Shown: in pieces, positions 18,424 through 29,800 of the stretch | How positions within the stretch are numbered: position 1 is the first letter of the stretch | Layout of the letters: every line of letters begins with the position of its first letter | DNA from: Multifurca ochricompacta | Lineage: Eukaryota > Basidiomycota > Agaricomycetes > Russulales > Russulaceae | Direction: 5' to 3' | Assembly (NCBI GenBank): GCA_022496185.1 | Contig: WTXG01000292.1 | Span: forward strand, 1-42,433 | Length of the DNA stretch: 42,433 nucleotides | Notes under the pieces: generated by a model | What the model was told of the DNA's origin: nothing | What the model saw: the letters and a program-made list of their open reading frames with translations, nothing else | Databases searched by the model: none | Program-made: the position numbers and the translations under genes

Positions 18424-20506
18424 CACTCCTTCTACTTGAGTGAACCCTTTTGCCACGAGCCTAGCACGAAACCATCCATCTGGTTTCAGCTTAAAAACCC
18501 ATTTTGATTTAACCGCCTTTCTTCCTTTTGGAAGATCCTCAAGGCACCACACATTAAGTTTATCTAAGGCATCAATCTCATATTTACATGCCTCAAGCCA
18601 TTCATTGGCATTGTCAGACTGCATTGCCTCCTGAAAAGTCAGGGGATCTCTATAAGAGACTCCTGCGGCATATAGCAATTCCATATGTCCAAGTCTGGAA
18701 GAACCCTGCACGAACTCAGCATTATCCTCATTATAAAATCGAGGATTCATGCGACGTGAACGTTTCAGATGGGCAGTATCAAGATCTAAATCTTCCTGCA
18801 CAGCCTTGTCATGTTGCTGAGAGCGTGGACTTTCCCTAGTAAAAACTGGTTGGGAAATTTTGCCAACAATCTTTTTCTTAGATTGTCTCTTGGCACGGGT
18901 TCTTTCAGGGAGTTCTGATGGTTCCATGACTTGGGATGGAGGCATCTGATAGATAGTGACATCATGTGTGTCTTCTCTTTCAGGTGTGGTAGGCTCAGGA
19001 TTTAATTGAGGAGGTTCCACTACCTCCTGTTCCTCAACCTCAGCATCCTTGTCTTCAGGAGCCTGAGGAACTGTGGCTATTGCTGGTTGAGGCTGGACAG
19101 GCCTCTCAACTTCTAGAACAAAAGGCGTAACTTTTTCCTTTTGTTTTCCCTTGCTGTCCTTGGCAAGGTTGGATGGGAAGGACCCTTCATCAAATGTCAC
19201 ATCTCTTGACAATATGAAGGATCGAGTATGCCTGTCCCAAAGAAGATATCCTTTAGAGTGGGGTGCATACCCGACAAAGACTGTCTCCCTGGCTTTGTGA
19301 TCCAGTTTACGTCTTTTGTCCTCTGGGACAGTGTAATAGGCTAAGCAGCCAAATATTTTAAAGTAAGAAACATCTGGAATGTCCCCATCCAGAAGTTCAA
19401 GCGGTGTCCTCCACTTATTAGAGCGGATAGGCATTCTATTGTATATGTGACAGGCTGTTCGCACTGCACATTCCCAGAAACCAAGGGAAAGACCAGCATG
19501 ATGCAGCATACTGGTAGCCTTTTCCATAATGGTTCTGTTGAACCTTTCAGCCCTTCCGTTCTGTTGTGGAGAGTATGGCATTGTCAATTTATGCTCTATG
19601 CCAGCCTGCTCAAGTATAGACTTCAGCTCCCTATTAACAAACTCGCCACCTCGGTCTGTGTGTAAGGTCTTTATTTTCTTGTCTGTTTTATTTTCCAAGA
19701 ATGCCTTAATGTTACTGAAGACCGATGTAAAATCACTTTTTGCTTTCATAGCAACAACTAGAGCAGTCCTGCTAAAGTCGTCTATGAAAGTGGCAAAGTA
19801 TAGGTTTCCTTGAATTGAAGTACATTGCAAGGGACCAACTAAGTCACTATGAATGACCTCCAAGGGTGCTGAAGCTCTCTTTTGAGAGGGAGGGAATGGA
19901 AGACGGTGTGATTTTCCCATTTCACAGCCATAACATGGCTTGTCTTCCATTGGCTATTATCTATACTAAGGCCTTTTACAGCCTTAGGAGCATGTCTTTT
20001 AGGGCCTCTTTTGACATATGACCCATGCGCAAATGCCAGGTATCAAGGCTACTTGATGCAGATTTGTGGGAAGCAGTATTTAATTCTGCATAGTTTTCCC
20101 AAAGACCCAATAGAGTCCCATAGCCTTGACACCTTCCGCTATAATTGCATTATTATACTTTATTTTGACCTCAGATGGAGAGAACTCCACTGAACCGCCT
20201 TTGTCGGTGATGCAGCTTGTCGACAGTATTCTTTCACTGCCAGGCATATAAAAGACATTATTTAACTCTAACTCATAATTATTGCGAGTTTTGAGTATGA
20301 CTTTGCCTGTTCCTTCGACTTGAACTATGGATCCATCACCAATTGTCACCGAGTGCCCCTTGTGAGGGTAATACTCAGAGAAATCATCTAAGTATGGTGT
20401 AAATGGGTGGTGGCTCCGCTGTCCATCATCCAAGGATTGCTCCATCATTGACTTCTTGCGTATGTTCGTCATCATATAAAGTGAAATGCGAGGTGTCTCA
20501 TGCACC
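18424..20506 (-). pseudogene. Copia-2 pol, 5' part: protease, integrase, RT start
   Basis: Minus-strand Pol. The protease region near 20415 still shows bases for MDSGATTH, but one-base deletions scramble the frame (HHPFTPYLDDFSEYYPHKG follows). Integrase from 19950 downward is open: CYGCEMGKSHRLPFPPS, VIHSDLVGPLQ, LHTDRGGEFVNREL, YSPQQNGRAERFNRT, then the acidic tail and the RT start WVFKLKPDGWFRARLVAKGF up to the solo LTR. A one-base loss near 19950 (CCAATGG versus CCAAGTGG in Copia-1) separates the zinc finger from the core. It serves here as the uninterrupted reference for the Gypsy-A target site. Confidence 0.88.
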
Positions 20507-21453
20507 TCCTGTATTCTGCCACTACCATTTACTATGGTAGCTACTTGTGTGGAGTTATTATGTACACTGGGGCCTTGCCCCTTCCTCTTGTTGCCCTTTT
20601 GCCTGCATCAGCATTGGCTCTGTCCTGTTTCCTTTGCCGACATTCATTAGCCTTGTGGCCCGGCTTCTGGCAATAGAAGCAGGTGACATCATTGGACAAT
20701 GATGCACCTGCAGGTTGTGGCGTGAAAGTTACTTTTTTGTTTTTGTTTTTGTTGACATGGGCTGCCTTGTTAAGGGCAGCCCCAACACCACTTCCTGCGG
20801 GGCCGGCTAGTCGGCTTTCCTCATTTAGGAACCTTTGTACAAGGTCCTGAGGGGAAAGGCGGTCAGGAGGACCTGACGCCAGGATAGAGCCAGCAATGGC
20901 GAGTAGGATGGAGGTAGGGATTGGAGCAAAATAAAGCTCAACTGGAGATCAGAGATCTCCATCCCATTTTCCTTTAGAGTACTCCTCACATCCAACACAC
21001 GCTGCAACTGGGGTCTGAATTGCTTTCCTTCTTCCAAGCGGAAGGAGGATACAGAACACCACAAGTTGTAGGTGGCCATGCTTCCTACTGAGCCATAGAG
21101 CGATTCCAAACGCTCATACTTGGCATTGACAGAAGGATAAGTTCTGTCAGAGGCAATTTGGGAGTATGTTTCTGGCGATGTTACCATCACCAGAACTCCC
21201 ATGAGGACTTCCTCCACTCTGTTCCACTCTAGGTACATGGGCTCTGACCATTGTGCGAAGCGTTTGGCGTACTCGTCATCCTTTTCACCATCCTCTGGCT
21301 TGGGCAGATTGAGGAACTCAGGGGCATCATGAGTGATGTGCCTCTTCATCCCATTTATCCTCAGCAGGGCAGTGAAGGACACTGACCACTGCTGCCATTT
21401 GAGCCATCAAGCTTGTCGAACTTGAAGGTGGGAGGGAAGATGATGGAAGACAT
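20507..21453 (-). pseudogene. Copia-2 gag, frameshifted
   Basis: Starts at ATG 21451-21453 (MSSIIFPPTFKFDKLDG). The frame is lost near 21397, where one T of an expected TT is missing. The main open part (21382 to 20825) is nearly identical to Copia-1 Gag (INGMKRHITHDAPEFLN, QIASDRTYPSVNAKYERLES), and supplies the extra T missing in Copia-1 near 1286. A further deletion near 20890 breaks PPSYSPLLA. Bases for the CFYCQKPGHKANEC knuckle lie near 20640-20685. Confidence 0.85.
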
Positions 21454-22371
21454 TTGAGATGATTTAAAAGGTTGATCCTGGTTCCAAGGAGCAGTTAGAA
21501 CCAGTTGTCCAGGTCTCATTGAAGAGGGCCCGTCCAATCTGTGGCGCTATGCTTCAGAACTTAAAAAAGTCCTGCCTCTGATGTGCGACTTCTAAGTAGT
21601 ATAGTAGGCTGTCTAGCGCCATCTACAACAAGTCCTAAGCCCACATCAGGGGGACGTTGTGTAAATAGATGGGGAGTCATGTCATGGAGGAGCCAACTGC
21701 AAGTTCCACTAGAGACAAAGGGTATAGAGCCCTTCCTCTAGTGCTGGTGGTGGAGTCCATGATTAAGCCCTAGATGATTGGGGCCATGACTATAGTAGAC
21801 TATTGAGTTTCCTCTGGTTGGGGTGAACCCCCAATGAAAGCAGCGGGTACTTCTGCCCAGAGACAAAACCCTCTAGCTACTGTGTAAAGACTATAGTAGT
21901 TCAAGCCTACTTGTATCGAGCCCAAGCATCATGGGAGTGACTACCCATGCCTTGTTCTAGACCCTAAACTCTACCTGCAGGTCGCTAAACCTGGCTTACG
22001 GATTGAGCCAAGCATTGACTGAACCTATAGCTCCAAGCCTTCTGGGCAAGGGGCCTACTAAGACTATGGATGGGACGAAAACCCAGCTACAACTAAGAAT
22101 ACTATTTACTTAGAGCGCACATGAGGAACTCAAGGTGTTTCACCCGCTTAGGGTCCCTCATCACCTCTTGCAAGAATCCCCTGAGGGACTAGCCAGACAG
22201 ATCAAGGTGGGCACATAAAGCGCACCACCTTGTGGACAGTTAAGGGCAAAGGAAAGAAATTCGAAGCTCACTGTGACTGGTGATTGGGAAAAGCAAAGTC
22301 TTGAAGCAGTGAGCTTGAAGTAAGTTTGTTGGACTGATCAAAAGAAGGGATACATCAGTAAAGTGTGCCCA
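21454..22371 (-). other. Copia-2 leader, no gene
   Basis: Non-coding leader of about 0.9 kb, collinear with 54-965 of Copia-1. Confidence 0.7.
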
Positions 22372-22383
22372 GGGCCCATAACC
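22372..22383 (-). promoter_or_regulatory. Copia-2 primer-binding site
   Basis: Plus-strand GGGCCCATAACC, i.e. GGTTATGGGCCC in element sense, immediately after the 5' LTR. Same initiator tRNA-Met anticodon-arm match as Copia-1. Confidence 0.85.
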
Positions 22384-22886
22384 TGTTGAACAGGCATGAG
22401 GCGCAGCATACTGACTGTAGGGTGTTAGTGGGTTAGGCTATAAAGACAAGTTAACTTCAGAGGTAGAAGAAACTCTATTATACTATACTACACACCTATA
22501 AAGACAAGTTACTATATACAGAGTTAGTCTTAGGTAGTGATGATAGTAGAGAGGATGACTTACACTTCAGAGGTAGAAGAAACTCTGAAGTGTAAGAGAC
22601 GAAACAGACACCCTTATATACATATCCAAGGGATGGTCTGTGCACTGGGAATAAGTCCACAAGTGCCGGACAAAGTCCAAACAATAAACAAGAGGGCATA
22701 AGGCCATTGGCTACTACAGAAATCACATGTTACATGGTGTATCAGTCAGCTACTGCGGAATGTGAGAAGAAAAGTAATAATGATAATGTAAATAGTCTGA
22801 AACTCCGGTATCTAATCTAATCTACTAAGTAGCTAATCTAATCACCTGATGCCTGAAGCATCACTGAACATCTTCTGTGTTCAACA
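22384..22886 (-). repeat. Copia-2 5' LTR
   Basis: 503 bp. Differs from 15264-15766 at CG/TG sites plus one site that is CA in one LTR and TG in the other, where Copia-1 keeps CG. Confidence 0.95.
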
Positions 22887-22922
22887 ACAAGTTGTGTGGA
22901 ACATCCTGCACCGGACATAACA
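22887..22922 (+). repeat. Old Gypsy LTR remnant (right end)
   Basis: Continues 15217-15263 and ends CACCGGACATAACA, like the Gypsy-A LTR end CACCGGACGTAACA. It abuts a minus-strand gag of Gypsy-B1, so this old plus-strand Gypsy inserted into that gag. AGCAT at 22923-22927 is the expected right TSD. Confidence 0.82.
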
Positions 22923-23533
22923 AGCATGAACGTTTTGCTCTGAGATTGGTTGCTGGTGAATGTGGTCGGCAGGACTCCTGTAAGGTGTCCTGATGGGGGA
23001 GGAAGGTTCGGAGCTGGGACAACTGGAGCAGGGTCTGGTAACTGTGCAGCAATAGTCAACATGATTGGGTGTGTGATGGTTGGGGTGTCTGAAGTTTGTT
23101 GTGTGATCTGAGGAGAGACCAAAGCAGATGTTCTGAACATGGTACTCTCAGGTGCAACTGTTGGAGCCATAAACCTAGTGGCTATGACTTGTGCATCTTC
23201 ACTGCTTTCTTCAATGTATTCTTCTGGTTCTGAGTCAGTGATGATAGCTGGGGGGTTTTCTCTCCAAGGTCCTAAGCTGTATTCTGGTGGGGCAGGTCCT
23301 GTAGTAACCCAGGAATGGTGGCTTCTAGAGTAACGGATACGGTACCAAACTCGTTTCTCTTTGTTGTACTCAACAGGCTGGTACTGGTCATTGTGATAGA
23401 CATAGTATCCAGACTTGGTTTCAAAGTCTTTCCCAATGGCAGAGCCAAGGACTTGTTGTGAAAGATTATCCTCATCTTGGCAGTTGATGAGTTCTTCATT
23501 GTGCAAGGTCTGGCTTTGACTGGATGAAGCCAC
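22923..23533 (-). pseudogene. Gypsy-B1 gag, N-terminal fragment
   Basis: Starts at a GTG (23533) and gives about 200 residues of Gag (SGYYVYHNDQYQPVEYNKEK, WRENPPAIITDSEPEEYIEE, PPPSGHLTGVLPTTFTSNQS). It is cut at SKTFML by the older Gypsy LTR end at 22922. The capsid and knuckle would lie left of the nest, outside the window. Confidence 0.88.
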
Positions 23534-23554
23534 AGTGAGGGAGACTTGACTTAA

Positions 23555-23898
23555 TGTAATGCCTGGTGTGGGTGTTCAACATGACATGTGACAAAGTCAT
23601 GTAGCAAAACTATGAAGTCAAGTGTATGCTGTCTTTCAAACATACAGAGGTCAGGTGAGAAGTCAATACCAAGGAGCTAATCCCTTAGTACTGGTGAGTG
23701 GAAGAGTGCCTGAAGCACTGAGACAATTCAAGAGTTGGGTCTTAGAGATCACCCAGAAGGCAATGCACCAAGTCAATTAAGAAGTCAAGTCTAAGGTATA
23801 CAGGCTATCTAGGCAGGCCTTATATATGTAATAGAGATCAGAGTCTAAATTTGAGTATTGTACTTGATGTATCAACAAAGTCTTAATCTGATTAAATG
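23555..23898 (-). repeat. Gypsy-B1 5' LTR, truncated by Gypsy-B2
   Basis: Ends (element sense) in GGCATTACA before the leader. Contains TATATAAG (23819-23826) and the 11-mer at 23782-23792 that pairs perfectly with its PBS (23542-23552). The upstream U3 is missing because Gypsy-B2 begins at 23899. Confidence 0.88.
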
Positions 23899-24493
23899 TG
23901 TTACAAACCCTGCTACGTCATCTCATTTCCTTTGGCCTTCACGTGACATGCTGTTTGACCCTGTTTGACCTTCATTGACCACGTTTATGACTCTCTTTGT
24001 ACATATTTGTTCCTTATCTTTGACCCAGGCTGTGCTTATCTCTGACTCATACTTTACACAAGAACTCTTATGTATTTTCCCACCAGAATCGCGACTATAC
24101 CAGATTTGTCTATGTATATTCTCACCTGGCCCACCCTGACTCTGTTCTCTATTCGGTTAGATTACAACTTTGTTGATACATTGAGTACATTACTCCGATT
24201 TAGACTCCGACCTCTATTACATATATAAGGCCTGCCTAGATAGCCTGTATGCCTTAGACTTGACTTCTTAATCGACTTGGTGCATTACCTTCTGGGTGAT
24301 CTCTAAGACCCGGCTCTTGAAATTGTCTCAGTGCTTCTGGCGCTTTTCTGCTCAACAGTACTAAGGGATTAGCTCCTTGGTATTGACTCCTCATCCGACC
24401 TCTGTGTACTTGAAAGACAGTGCACACTTGACTTCGTAGTTTTGCTATGCGACTTGTCACATGTCGTGCTGAACACCCGCACCATGTGTTACA
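23899..24493 (+). repeat. Gypsy-B2 5' LTR
   Basis: 595 bp, TGTTACAAACC...GTGTTACA. TATATAAG is at 24222-24229, the RNA start 11-mer at 24256-24266, and the PBS at 24496-24506 (one G-U type mismatch from CpG decay). Confidence 0.88.
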
Positions 24494-24515
24494 TTAAGTC
24501 GAGTCTCCTCCCACC

Positions 24516-25070
24516 GTGGCTTCATCTAGCCAAAGCCAGACCTTGCACAACGAAGAACTCATCGACCGCTGAGATGAGGATAATCTTTCACAACAAGTCC
24601 TTGGCTCTGCCATCTGGAAAGATTTCGAAACCAAGTTTGGATACTATGTCTATCATGATGATCAGTACCAGCCAGTTGAATACGATGAACAGAAACAGGT
24701 CTGGTACCGTATCCGTTACTCTAGAAGCCATCATTCCTGGGTTACCACAGGACCTGCCCCACCAGAGTATGGCTTAGGACCTTGGAGAGAAAACCCTCCA
24801 GCTATTGTCACTGATTCAGAAACCGAAGAATACATTGAAGAGAACAGCGAAGATGCACATGTCATAGCCACCAGTTTTACAGCTCCAACAGTTGCACCCA
24901 AGAGTACTATGTTCAGAACACCTGCTTTAGTCTCTCCCCAGATCACACAACAAACTTCAGACACCCCAACCATCACTTATCCAACAATGTCAACCATTGC
25001 TGCACAATTGCCAGACCCTGCTCCAGTTGTCCCTGCTCTGAACCTTCCCCCCCCATCAGGACACCTTACG
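24516..25070 (+). pseudogene. Gypsy-B2 gag fragment
   Basis: GTG start in CCACCGTGG. The frame has a TGA after ELIDR, where other copies have CGA (Arg), then reads DEDNLSQQVLGSAIWKDFE to PPPSGHLT and stops at the Gypsy-B3 LTR at 25071. Nothing of the rest of this element is seen to the right of Gypsy-B3. Confidence 0.87.
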
Positions 25071-25663
25071 TGTAACGCCTGGTGCAGGTGTTTGACACAA
25101 TGTGTGACAAGTCGCGTAGCAAAACTATGAAGTCAAGTGTGCACTGTCTTTCAAGTACACAGAGGTCGGGTGAGGAGTCAATACCAAGGAGCTAATCCCT
25201 TAGTACCAGTGAGCGGAAGAGTGCCAGAAGCACTGAGACGATTCAAGAGTCAGGTCTTAGGATCACCCAGAAGGTAATGCACCAAGTCGATTAAGAAGTC
25301 GAGTCTGAGGCATACAGGCTATCTAGGCAGGCCTTATATACGTAGTAGAGGTCGGAATCTAAATCGGAGTAGCATACTCGATGTATCAACAAAGTCGTAA
25401 TCTAACCGAATAGAGGATGGAGTCAGGGTGGGCCAGGTGAGAATATACGTAGATGAATCTGGTATAGTCGCGATTCTGGTGGGAAAATACGTAAGAGTTC
25501 TTGTGTAAAGTATGAGTCAGAGATAAGCACAGCCTGGGTCAAAGATAAGGAACAAATATGTACAAAGGGAGTCATAAACATGATCAACAAAGGACAAACA
25601 GAGCCAAACAGCATGTCACATGAAGGCAAAAGGAAATGAGACGACGTAGCAGGGTTCATAACA
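25071..25663 (-). repeat. Gypsy-B3 3' LTR
   Basis: 593 bp, plus-strand TGTAACGCC...TTCATAACA. A polypurine tract (minus AGAGAGGGGGTAA) adjoins it on the right. Confidence 0.94.
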
Positions 25664-25694
25664 TTACCCCCTCTCTAAGTCCTAGCAGAGCCAG

Positions 25695-26885
25695 CTAGAT
25701 TGGCATACCATCATCATCCTGGACCAAGGAGAGGTAGTCATCAGCTACGGCGTAGTGGTCCGCATCGTAGTTCTCCTTCTCTTCGTCTGTGGGGCAAACA
25801 TGTGTTCGTAGAAAACCGTAGGGCCCCTGTCTCCCACAGCGAAAGCAGCCGTCGTAAACATGACAGTCAATCTCTCAGTGGCCGGCATTGTGAGAGAGAC
25901 ACTTGCCACACCACCCTGATGGGTTCTGAATGGTGGGGGCTTGCGTGAGTCATCAAAAGAGGCATTGATGGCTCCAGTGTGAGGTGCTCTGGCAGTGTTG
26001 GCATCATTTCTTGGCTGTGGGGCAGCACCAGCTGAGATGGTATTTGCTGCTGCAGCGCCAGCAAAGCTTACCATCGGGGTTTTCATGGAGATGGGGCATT
26101 TTGAAGCAGTGGGGGTTGAGCCGAGGTGCGAGATCGAGGCGGTGACGTGGAAGCGGCTGAGCAAAAATATCGGCATACCATTCAGATATAATCTGGTAAG
26201 CCTCCCCTCATTCTAATCACATCCTAATGCTTGCCAAGTGGTGCTCTATGTCAAAAACCCCTTGGTTGATCTTTACCATTTGTTGCTCATAGTCGCGATG
26301 CTGCATCTCTAGGTTGTCCCTCAATGCCTGGAACTTGCGGAGTCGCACAATCTCGGCAGTCAGTTGTGGCATATGTAAGTCCCAAAGCACCTCATTGATA
26401 GTGAAGGTGCGTGGGTTGTGGGCCGAGAGATGTTGCAAATGTTCGGGCCCCAAGACGTAGTGCAACCGATCAATGTTCTTTTCTTCCAGATAGACCGGGG
26501 CCCCATAGACAGGTCCCCCTTTTTCCAAGCATCCAGCCACATCCATACCTTCATTGGTGTAATAAATGTACTTGGCCACCTCTGTAGTGCTGTCGTTCTT
26601 GGATGATGGGATCATGAGCGGGAAGTAAAATTGCGAGTTGGGGTCATTAGGGAAGAACGGGAATTCTGGGGACTCATCACCAAAGTCCACATCGATCAGG
26701 TCGTTGGGATGGGGGTGTTCGGGCAAATTAAAATCTTCGTTGATGTCAATGATTCTGTCCCCTTCGGCCACTTTGGTGGTCACATCATAGTCAATAGGAG
26801 AAAGTGGGTGAGAAGGAGGATGCACAGGAGTAGATAGGGGAAACGCATCGATGGCAGCAGAGGCATGGACTCTGGATGGTGACAT
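25695..26885 (-). pseudogene. Gypsy-B3 ORF3, one frame with six TGA stops
   Basis: Homologue of the Gypsy-A ORF3: 396 codons from ATG 26885 to TAG 25695 in a single frame without indels. Shared blocks include SPEFPFFPNDPNS, AKYIYYTNEGMDVAGC, GPVYGAPVYLEE, CWRCSSKYHLSWCCP, GWCGKCLSHNAGH, GPYGFLRTHVCP, EEKENY and VADDYLSLVQDDDG. Six in-frame stops are all TGA; four stand at Arg and one at Trp positions of Gypsy-A, as expected from CGA or TGG to TGA. The frame upstream is fused to the chromodomain because the pol stop is lost. All four Cys/His motifs are recognisable. Confidence 0.82.
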
Positions 26886-29800
26886 GGATGTTATTTTGGT
26901 CAGTTGTGGGGGAAGAAGCTGTCTGACAGCACACATTCTGCCTTGCTCTTTATCTGCCTCTGGGTGGCGTCTATAGAAGTCTTTGATAAGCTGGGGTGCA
27001 AAGATGTCCACAGCAGGTTCCCACAAGTTATCGGCATCAGGGAATCCCTTCCATTTGATCAAGTAGTGGAGCTTCCGATTGTGTCCTTGACCCTTCCATT
27101 TTGCATCAGCGATACATTCTACCTCCCATTCTGGCTCTCTGTCAACTAGGTCAGGAGGAGGTCTGGGGAAATTCTGCCCATGAATAGAAGTTTCTTTGTA
27201 CGGTGTTAGGAGACCAGTGTGGAAAATGGGGTGTATCTTCCAGGTGGCTGGTAATGTGAGTTTATACGTGACGTCTGAGAGCTTCTGTTCAGTTGAAAAG
27301 GGGCCATGGCATCTGGGAGCTAATTTTGCCATTGGGTGCGACGTGTGGATGTTACGCCCTTCTAACCAGACTTGATCTCCAACCTGATAGGGCATAAACT
27401 TAGTGGGCTTCTTGGCCAGGGTCTTTTGCGCCTTCTGAAGGTTTCTATTGGCTGATTCTCATATTTCCTCCCATTGGCCAATACGCTGTGTCACAGATGG
27501 TACATTTGTGGGTTTGTCCGTCCATGTAGTGCAAGGGTCCCATCCCATAATAAGGGAGAAGGGAGTGGCTTTTGTCATTCCATTTGGCCAACTGTTATGT
27601 GCGAACTCAGCTGTTGCCAACCATTCTGCCCAGTTGTCTTGTCGTTCATTACACCAGAATCAAAGATACTGTTCTAATCATTGATTCGTACATTCCAATT
27701 GACCATCCATTTGAGGGTGATATGCTGTGGAGATGTTCTGCTGGATGTCAAGGTGTTTACAGAGGGCCCGGGCGAACATGGATGCAAATCGTGGGTCCTG
27801 GTCCGAAATAATCTTTTGGGGGAGTCCATAGTGCTGGTAGACATGGTTTAGGTAAAGTTTCGTGACTCCTTCTGCTGATATCGTCTCATTGCAGGGTATG
27901 AAGAGGGCGGCCTTCGAATAATCATGGTCTGTGATGGTAAGTATCGAGTCGTATCCTTGTGACTGTGGGAGTTTGACAATAAAGTCCATGGCAATGGTCT
28001 GGAAGGGAGCTGTTGCTATTGGTGTGATGGGTGAAAGTGCCGGTGGTTTTGGGTGAGTGTTTACTTTGTTTGCCTGGCATTCTGCACATCCTTTGACATA
28101 TGCTTCTACATCCTTTTTCATGTTTGGCCACCAATAATCTCATTTCGCAAGGGCGTAGGTGTTTGCAATCCCCAGGTGTCCTGCAGAGGGAAGGTCATGG
28201 TGAAAATGGATCACCCCCTCTTAATGTTGTCGCCACCAGTGACAACCAACCAATCACTGTCTTTCCACCAGAGACCGTTTTTCATTTTTATGTTGTGCGG
28301 CTCTGCCCAGGATTTGCACAGCTTCTGGTTCAGATTCTGCATCACTTGGGCCCATAGATCCATGTCATGGAGGCTGACAACAGCAGTCTTTGCAAAGACA
28401 TCTTCTGGTAAAACGACGATATTGTTGTTGTCATTTTCTCCTTCATCACGGCCGGTTGGTCTGGACAAGGTGTCGGCTCGTGCATTACGGGCCCCAGGTA
28501 AGTGCTTGAGCATGAAGTTGTACTCTTCAAGCTCCAAAACTTCACGTGCTACTCGTCGACTGATCTTATGAGGTTCTTGCCAGTAAAGGAGGTTAGAGTG
28601 ATCCATATAGATGATGGTCTTATGTGGGGATCCAGCCAGATATGGTTGCCAGTGTTGTAATGCCTTTACAATAGCCAGTAACTCCCTATCCCAAATATCA
28701 TAATTTCTCTCTGCCGATGAGAACGTTTCTGAGTAGAATGCAACTGGGTGAAGGATCCCTCCAGTATCTCTTTGTGACAAGACTGCCCCATTGGCGTACA
28801 TGGAGGCGTCGACTTCTAATTCAAAGGGTTTTGCTAAGTCAGGTTGGATAAGAACCAGTTCGGAACTGATAATTGTTTTTATTTGGTCAAATGCCTTCTG
28901 TTGTGGTTCATCCCAGTGCCATGATGTATCCTTTTTCAAGAGATCGTTAAGTGGTTGGGCAATGGCCGAGAATCCTCTGATGAAGCGTCGGTAGAAGTTA
29001 CAAAAGCCAATGAATGATCTGACGTCCTTGGTACACTGCAGGATGGACCATTCTTGAATGCCTTGTACTTTTACAGGGTCCATGCGTACTTGTCCCCCTT
29101 CTAGGATGACACCCAAATATTCGACAGTCTTTTGCTCGAAGGAGCATTTGGCGGGTTTCAAATAAAGGTCGTGTTTCACTAGGATTTCCAGTACTTCATG
29201 AACTCAGGTCTGGTGGTGGTGAATGTTGTCTTTTGTGGCCACTAGAATGTTGTCCATATACACCACAACTTCTTCCATAAGGATCAGGTCTCGGAAAATA
29301 TGATTCATCATGGACTGAAAGGTTGCTGGCGAGTTCATCAGGCCAAAGAACATAACGTTGGGTTCAAAAAGTCCTTGATTGGTCTTGAAAGCAGCCTTGG
29401 GCTGGTCGCCTTCGTGAATACGAATGTTATTATATCCCCAGCGAACGTCCATCTTCGAGAACAGGGCTTTGTCGCGCATTTTATTGATGATTTCTGAGAT
29501 CAAAGGAAGTGGGTAGTTGTTTTTCACCGTAAGTTCGTTAATCCGTCTGTAGTCCTGTACCGGTCGCAGTTTTCCATCCTTCTTTTTAATGAAGAAGAAG
29601 GGCAAAGCATAAGGCGAGTTGGAAGGTCATATATGTTATGACCCTGCTCTTTTTCCTGACCCTGCACACCATGCCTTATTCTTTGCACCATCCTTGATCT
29701 CCTCCTTCTCTGGACCACTCTTTGATGCCCTTGGCCTGTTGCCTTGGGACCTTCCTTGATGCCTGTGGCCTGTGTGCCCAGGACCCTACCCTGATTCCTG

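Larger units (their letters stand above)
15264..22886 (-). mobile_element. Copia-2, full-length Ty1/Copia element, minus strand
   Basis: 7623 bp with 503-bp LTRs and the TSD ACAAG (15259-15263 and 22887-22891). It is the same family as Copia-1. Gene order on the minus strand is gag, protease, integrase, RT, RNase H. It is split at 17353-18423 by a solo LTR. The LTR pair differs at four CpG-derived sites only. Confidence 0.96.

Noticed and set aside
22372..22383. tRNA-Met fragment as a tRNA gene
   Set aside because: Only 12 bases match and no acceptor or T arm is present; it is the PBS next to an LTR.
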